Below, piece by piece: positions 51,481-54,357 of a stretch of DNA of 54,357 bases. Position numbers and translations under genes: made by a program. Source of the DNA: Candidatus Auribacterota bacterium (lineage in GTDB: Bacteria > Auribacterota > JAFGBW01 > JAFGJP01); contig JAGLFH010000050.1 of the NCBI GenBank assembly GCA_023144635.1, positions 1 to 54,357 on the forward strand. The letters are read 5' to 3'. The stretch's first letter is position 1. Each line of letters starts with the position of its first letter. The notes beneath the pieces are model-generated. The model did no database searches and had not been told where the DNA came from. It was given only the letters and a program-made list of their open reading frames with translations.

Positions 51481-53388
51481 ATGAAAAAGAAAAAGTTACT
51501 TTTATTAGTAGTATTTGTGTTTATCTCTTTATTTGATGCTTATACAGACGAGGAAAACATTTATGGAAAAACGAACTATAAGATTGGTGAGATTGTTGTT
51601 ACAGCAACAAAGACAGAACAGTATCAATCTGAGATTGGAAGTTCTACAACTGTAATTACGTCTGAGAAAATAGAATCAAATGGCAAGATGTTTGTTGAAC
51701 AATTATTGCAGAATGTTCCTGGCATCAATGTTACCAAGAGTGGAGGAACGGGAAGTTTTTCACAGCTTTATCTCAGAGGAGGGGCGCCGGGTTACGCTAT
51801 GATAATGATTGATGGAATTGAGGTCAAATATTTGATGGAGCATGACGGCGGCTTTTTTGATTTTGCCCATTTAACAATAGAAAATATTGAAAGGATTGAG
51901 ATCATTAGAGGGCCGCAAAGCACTCTTTATGGATCATCTGCAATGACAGGTGTAATAAATATTATTACCAAAAAGGGTGATGGAAAACTTAAGTTTGATG
52001 CATCTTTCGAAGGAGGTTCTCATAATACTCTTAAAGGAATCTTTGGTTTAAATGGAAGTACAGAAAATGTAAATTATTCGTTCTCAGCTTCAAGATTGAG
52101 TTCTGATGGAATATCCAGTGCATCCGGAGGATCGGAAAAAGACGGGTGCCGGATTAATACTATTTTGGGGCGCTTAGGCTTTAAGTTATTTGAAGAGAGT
52201 GAATTAAATCTGATTTTTCGATATACAGATGCAGAAACTGATATAGATGATGGTTCCAACGAAGACGATCCTAATTATGTTTCTGAAAAGAAGATGTTCA
52301 GCTCCAAAATCCAATTTGACCAGACGTTAACCGAAAAATGGGAATATAAAATGTCTTTTTCATATATGGATGCAAAAAGAAATTACAATGATCCTGCAGA
52401 TAGTGTTGATACAACAGAAGATGTTGATAGCTGGTATAAAGGAGACAGCAAGAGATTTGAATGGCAGCATAATATCTATCCTTTTGATAATGATATTATC
52501 ACATGCGGTTTTGATTACAAAAAAGACAATGGGTCATCATACTATCGTTCAGGAACATCGATAAGCGAAGATGAAAATAAAAGTGTTGATAACAAAGCAT
52601 ATTATTTCCAGAATCAGCTTAATCTTCCTGAAAATCTTTTTACGACTATTGGTTTTAGAATTGATGATCATGAGCTTTTTGGCACAGAAACTACTTATAA
52701 GTTATCAACAGCCTATATCTTCAAACACACAGGAACTAGGCTAAAAGCTAATTGGGGAACAGGATTCAGGGCACCGTCCATATATCAGCTTTATTCATTT
52801 TATGGAGACCTTGAGCTGGATCCTGAAAAAAGCGAAAGCTATGATTTTGGATTTGAGCAGATCATATGTGAAGATGCGGTGTCTTTTGGTTTAACCTATT
52901 TTCATAATGATTTTAAACAGATGATTGGCGGCACTTTCATGGTTCCAGGTGATTGGAACAGTTATAAATATGCTAATATTGATGAGTCAGAAACTAAAGG
53001 TATAGAGCTGGAACTTGCTATTAAACCCGTTAAGAAGTTAACAATAAGTGCTAACTATACATCTTTAGATACTGAGAACAAATCAACGAGTATGGAATTA
53101 GCACGACGTCCTGAAAACAAGATCAATTTTTCAGTTAATTATTGGTTCTCTGACAAATGTAATACTGATTTGGGTATAATTTATGTTGGCGACAGTTGGA
53201 GTGACAATGCCAATACACAAAGAATGGATTCTTATACAACAGTTGATATTGCTGCTCTTTATAAGCTTACAGAAAATTTTAAAGTTTTTGGAAGAATAGA
53301 AAATCTTTTTGATGAAGAACATCATGATGTTCATGGTTTTACATCATTAGGAAAATCTTTCTATGTTGGGATTAAAGCAAGTTTTTAA
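51481..53388 (+). CDS. btuB: TonB-dependent outer-membrane cobalamin receptor
   Basis: A 635-residue outer-membrane receptor. A signal peptide (KKKKLLLLVVFVFISLFDAYT) is followed by a TonB box (GEIVVTATKTE), a plug domain (VEQLLQNVPGINV, RIEIIRGPQSTLYGSSAMTGVINI) and a 22-strand-type barrel ending in YVGIKASF with terminal Phe. The direct cobalamin riboswitch upstream identifies it as BtuB-like. It establishes that the organism has a diderm envelope. TonB, ExbB and ExbD are not in the window. Confidence 0.93.
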   Translation: MKKKKLLLLVVFVFISLFDAYTDEENIYGKTNYKIGEIVVTATKTEQYQSEIGSSTTVITSEKIESNGKMFVEQLLQNVPGINVTKSGGTGSFSQLYLRGGAPGYAMIMIDGIEVKYLMEHDGGFFDFAHLTIENIERIEIIRGPQSTLYGSSAMTGVINIITKKGDGKLKFDASFEGGSHNTLKGIFGLNGSTENVNYSFSASRLSSDGISSASGGSEKDGCRINTILGRLGFKLFEESELNLIFRYTDAETDIDDGSNEDDPNYVSEKKMFSSKIQFDQTLTEKWEYKMSFSYMDAKRNYNDPADSVDTTEDVDSWYKGDSKRFEWQHNIYPFDNDIITCGFDYKKDNGSSYYRSGTSISEDENKSVDNKAYYFQNQLNLPENLFTTIGFRIDDHELFGTETTYKLSTAYIFKHTGTRLKANWGTGFRAPSIYQLYSFYGDLELDPEKSESYDFGFEQIICEDAVSFGLTYFHNDFKQMIGGTFMVPGDWNSYKYANIDESETKGIELELAIKPVKKLTISANYTSLDTENKSTSMELARRPENKINFSVNYWFSDKCNTDLGIIYVGDSWSDNANTQRMDSYTTVDIAALYKLTENFKVFGRIENLFDEEHHDVHGFTSLGKSFYVGIKASF

Positions 53389-53393
53389 CATAT

Positions 53394-53436
53394 AGTATAA
53401 GCAGGGGGGGGATAAAAATCCCCCCCTGCTTATACT
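53394..53436. terminator. 17-bp GC-capped hairpin after btuB
   Basis: AGTATAAGCAGGGGGGG (53394-53410) pairs perfectly with its complement at 53420-53436 over a 9-base loop, six bases after the btuB stop codon. The hairpin is strong though the T-run after it is poor. The rest of the gap to 53770 is AT-rich and shows no gene. Confidence 0.75.
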
Positions 53437-53770
53437 AGGAACTTTTATTATAACTTAATTGTATTGCTGCAAATAAATAATAACCTAACTTTGCTGTGTT
53501 TATAAAATATGGGCTAAATTTAGTATTTTTGAGATTTCTTACTTTATGTTGCAAAACTTATTGCATATTATTATGTAAAAGATGTTATTTTAGACGGTTT
53601 ATTGTTTTATAAGAATGTCTATATTCTTGATGATGTTATAATTGTCGTTAACATTAATCATTTTAAGCTACATATTTAGCTCCTATTTTTATTTTTTTAA
53701 AAAAAGTACTAAAGTTTTCATTAATATGGCCGATAATTGAGATGAAGGAGAGTATCAAAGTTTTGGGGTT

Positions 53771-54357
53771 ATGATTGCTAAAGTACTACATACTAATAGT
53801 TATTCTATTAGGCCATTACATGGTCATGTAACCTCTGCGTCCGGAGATAAAAAGAAACTTCGTAAAGATGATAACTCCAAGAACAGCAAAGAGTTACAAG
53901 ATTCCTTCACCCTTTCTGACGAAGCTAAAAAGATCTTAAATAAGATGCTAGGGCTTGATAAAGATGAAAAAAAGGCAAATGCTCCAAATGATGCTTCAGC
54001 TTCGGAAAGAAAAAGAGTAGCAGAACTAAGAAGAAGGGATAAAAAAGTTAGAAGTCATGAGATGGCTCATAAAATGGCAGGTGGCATGTATACAGGGCAA
54101 GTTGTGTATGAGTACACAACAGGGCCGGATGGAAAAAGATATGTTAAAGGAGGTCGTGTTTCAATAGATACAAGTGAAGCTGCAACGCCAGAGAAAACAC
54201 TTGCTAAAGCAGCTACTATAAGACGTGCTGCTCTTGCACCCTCTGACCCATCTCCTGCAGATAGACGTGTTGCTGCAAAAGCTCAAGCAATGTCTGCAAA
54301 AGCACGGAGAGATATTTCTAATGAAAGAGCGCAAGAGATGAAATCCAATATGGCTGA
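53771..54357 (+). CDS. SprA-related putative metalloprotease-like protein (3' end missing)
   Basis: An open frame from ATG 53771 runs in frame to the window edge (195 complete codons) without a stop. The N-terminal 85 residues are low-complexity and charged. Then LRRRDKKVRSHEMAHKMAGG contains HEMAH, an HExxH-like zinc motif, followed by YEYTTGPDGKRYVKGGRVSIDTS and TIRRAALAPSDPSPADRRVAAKAQ, diagnostic for the SprA-related family (PF12118). Function is unknown; membrane association is not evident. The visible TGA at the very end of the window is out of frame. Confidence 0.8.
   Translation, partial: MIAKVLHTNSYSIRPLHGHVTSASGDKKKLRKDDNSKNSKELQDSFTLSDEAKKILNKMLGLDKDEKKANAPNDASASERKRVAELRRRDKKVRSHEMAHKMAGGMYTGQVVYEYTTGPDGKRYVKGGRVSIDTSEAATPEKTLAKAATIRRAALAPSDPSPADRRVAAKAQAMSAKARRDISNERAQEMKSNMA

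Overview
The window reads as a piece of chromosome from an AT-rich, anaerobic, Gram-negative diazotroph. A TonB-dependent receptor with a signal peptide implies an outer membrane. A sulfide-type Thi4 and oxygen-sensitive nitrogenase imply anaerobic life. EndoQ, pyruvoyl arginine decarboxylase, a Minf_1886-family protein and an SprA-related protein fit the PVC/Omnitrophota-like part of the tree. That placement is an inference from gene content, not from a marker gene; no rRNA or tRNA gene was found.

Region 1 (1-13843, plus strand) is a compact nif cluster: nifH (5' end outside the window), nifI1, nifI2, nifD, nifK, nifE, nifN, nifB, a thioredoxin-like [2Fe-2S] ferredoxin, a DUF4213/DUF364 protein, a three-gene NitT/TauT-type ABC importer, a GNAT acetyltransferase and nifV. 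nifHDK encode the enzyme, nifENB and nifV make FeMo-cofactor and homocitrate, and nifI1/I2 give post-translational switch-off. The importer has Cys/His clusters in its binding protein and ATPase tail and stands beside the DUF364 gene, so a metal- or cofactor-supply module is plausible. Two intergenic gaps hold strong hairpins. The cluster ends at a decayed IS256-family element (13856-14669) and a 51-nt palindrome.

Region 2 (14907-22186, mostly minus strand) holds a GAF-ANTAR regulator, a divergent chorismate synthase, a small membrane protein, EndoQ, a cysteine-less DksA-like protein, a degenerate receiver-CheX protein with repeated FliM-like motifs, and an unknown membrane protein. A gene-free stretch of about 1.1 kb (22187-23296) contains a candidate structured RNA and an unassigned terminator.

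Region 3 (23297-29380) is housekeeping: agmatinase plus arginine decarboxylase, a Nif3-like protein, Minf_1886, trpS, an Lrp-type regulator and an aminotransferase.

Region 4 (29877-33926, minus) is a signalling operon of CheC-type phosphatases, receivers and a PAS protein, with no receptor or kinase visible. Region 5 (33989-36590, minus) is a TPP-riboswitch-controlled thiazole operon (thi4-thiM-thiE). It is followed by nadE and a lone minimal flagellin gene.

Region 6 (40030-53388, plus) is a cobalamin salvage and uptake locus under two cobalamin riboswitches: a truncated btuF, cobC, cobU, cobT, cobS, cbiB, cobD, two PP-loop ATPases (AsnB-like and DUF71), a tandem BtuF, btuC, btuD, cobO and a btuB-like receptor. 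Base composition falls sharply at the cobS/cbiB boundary, which suggests a mosaic operon. The window ends inside an SprA-related gene. Intergenic regions carry several families of short dispersed palindromic repeats.
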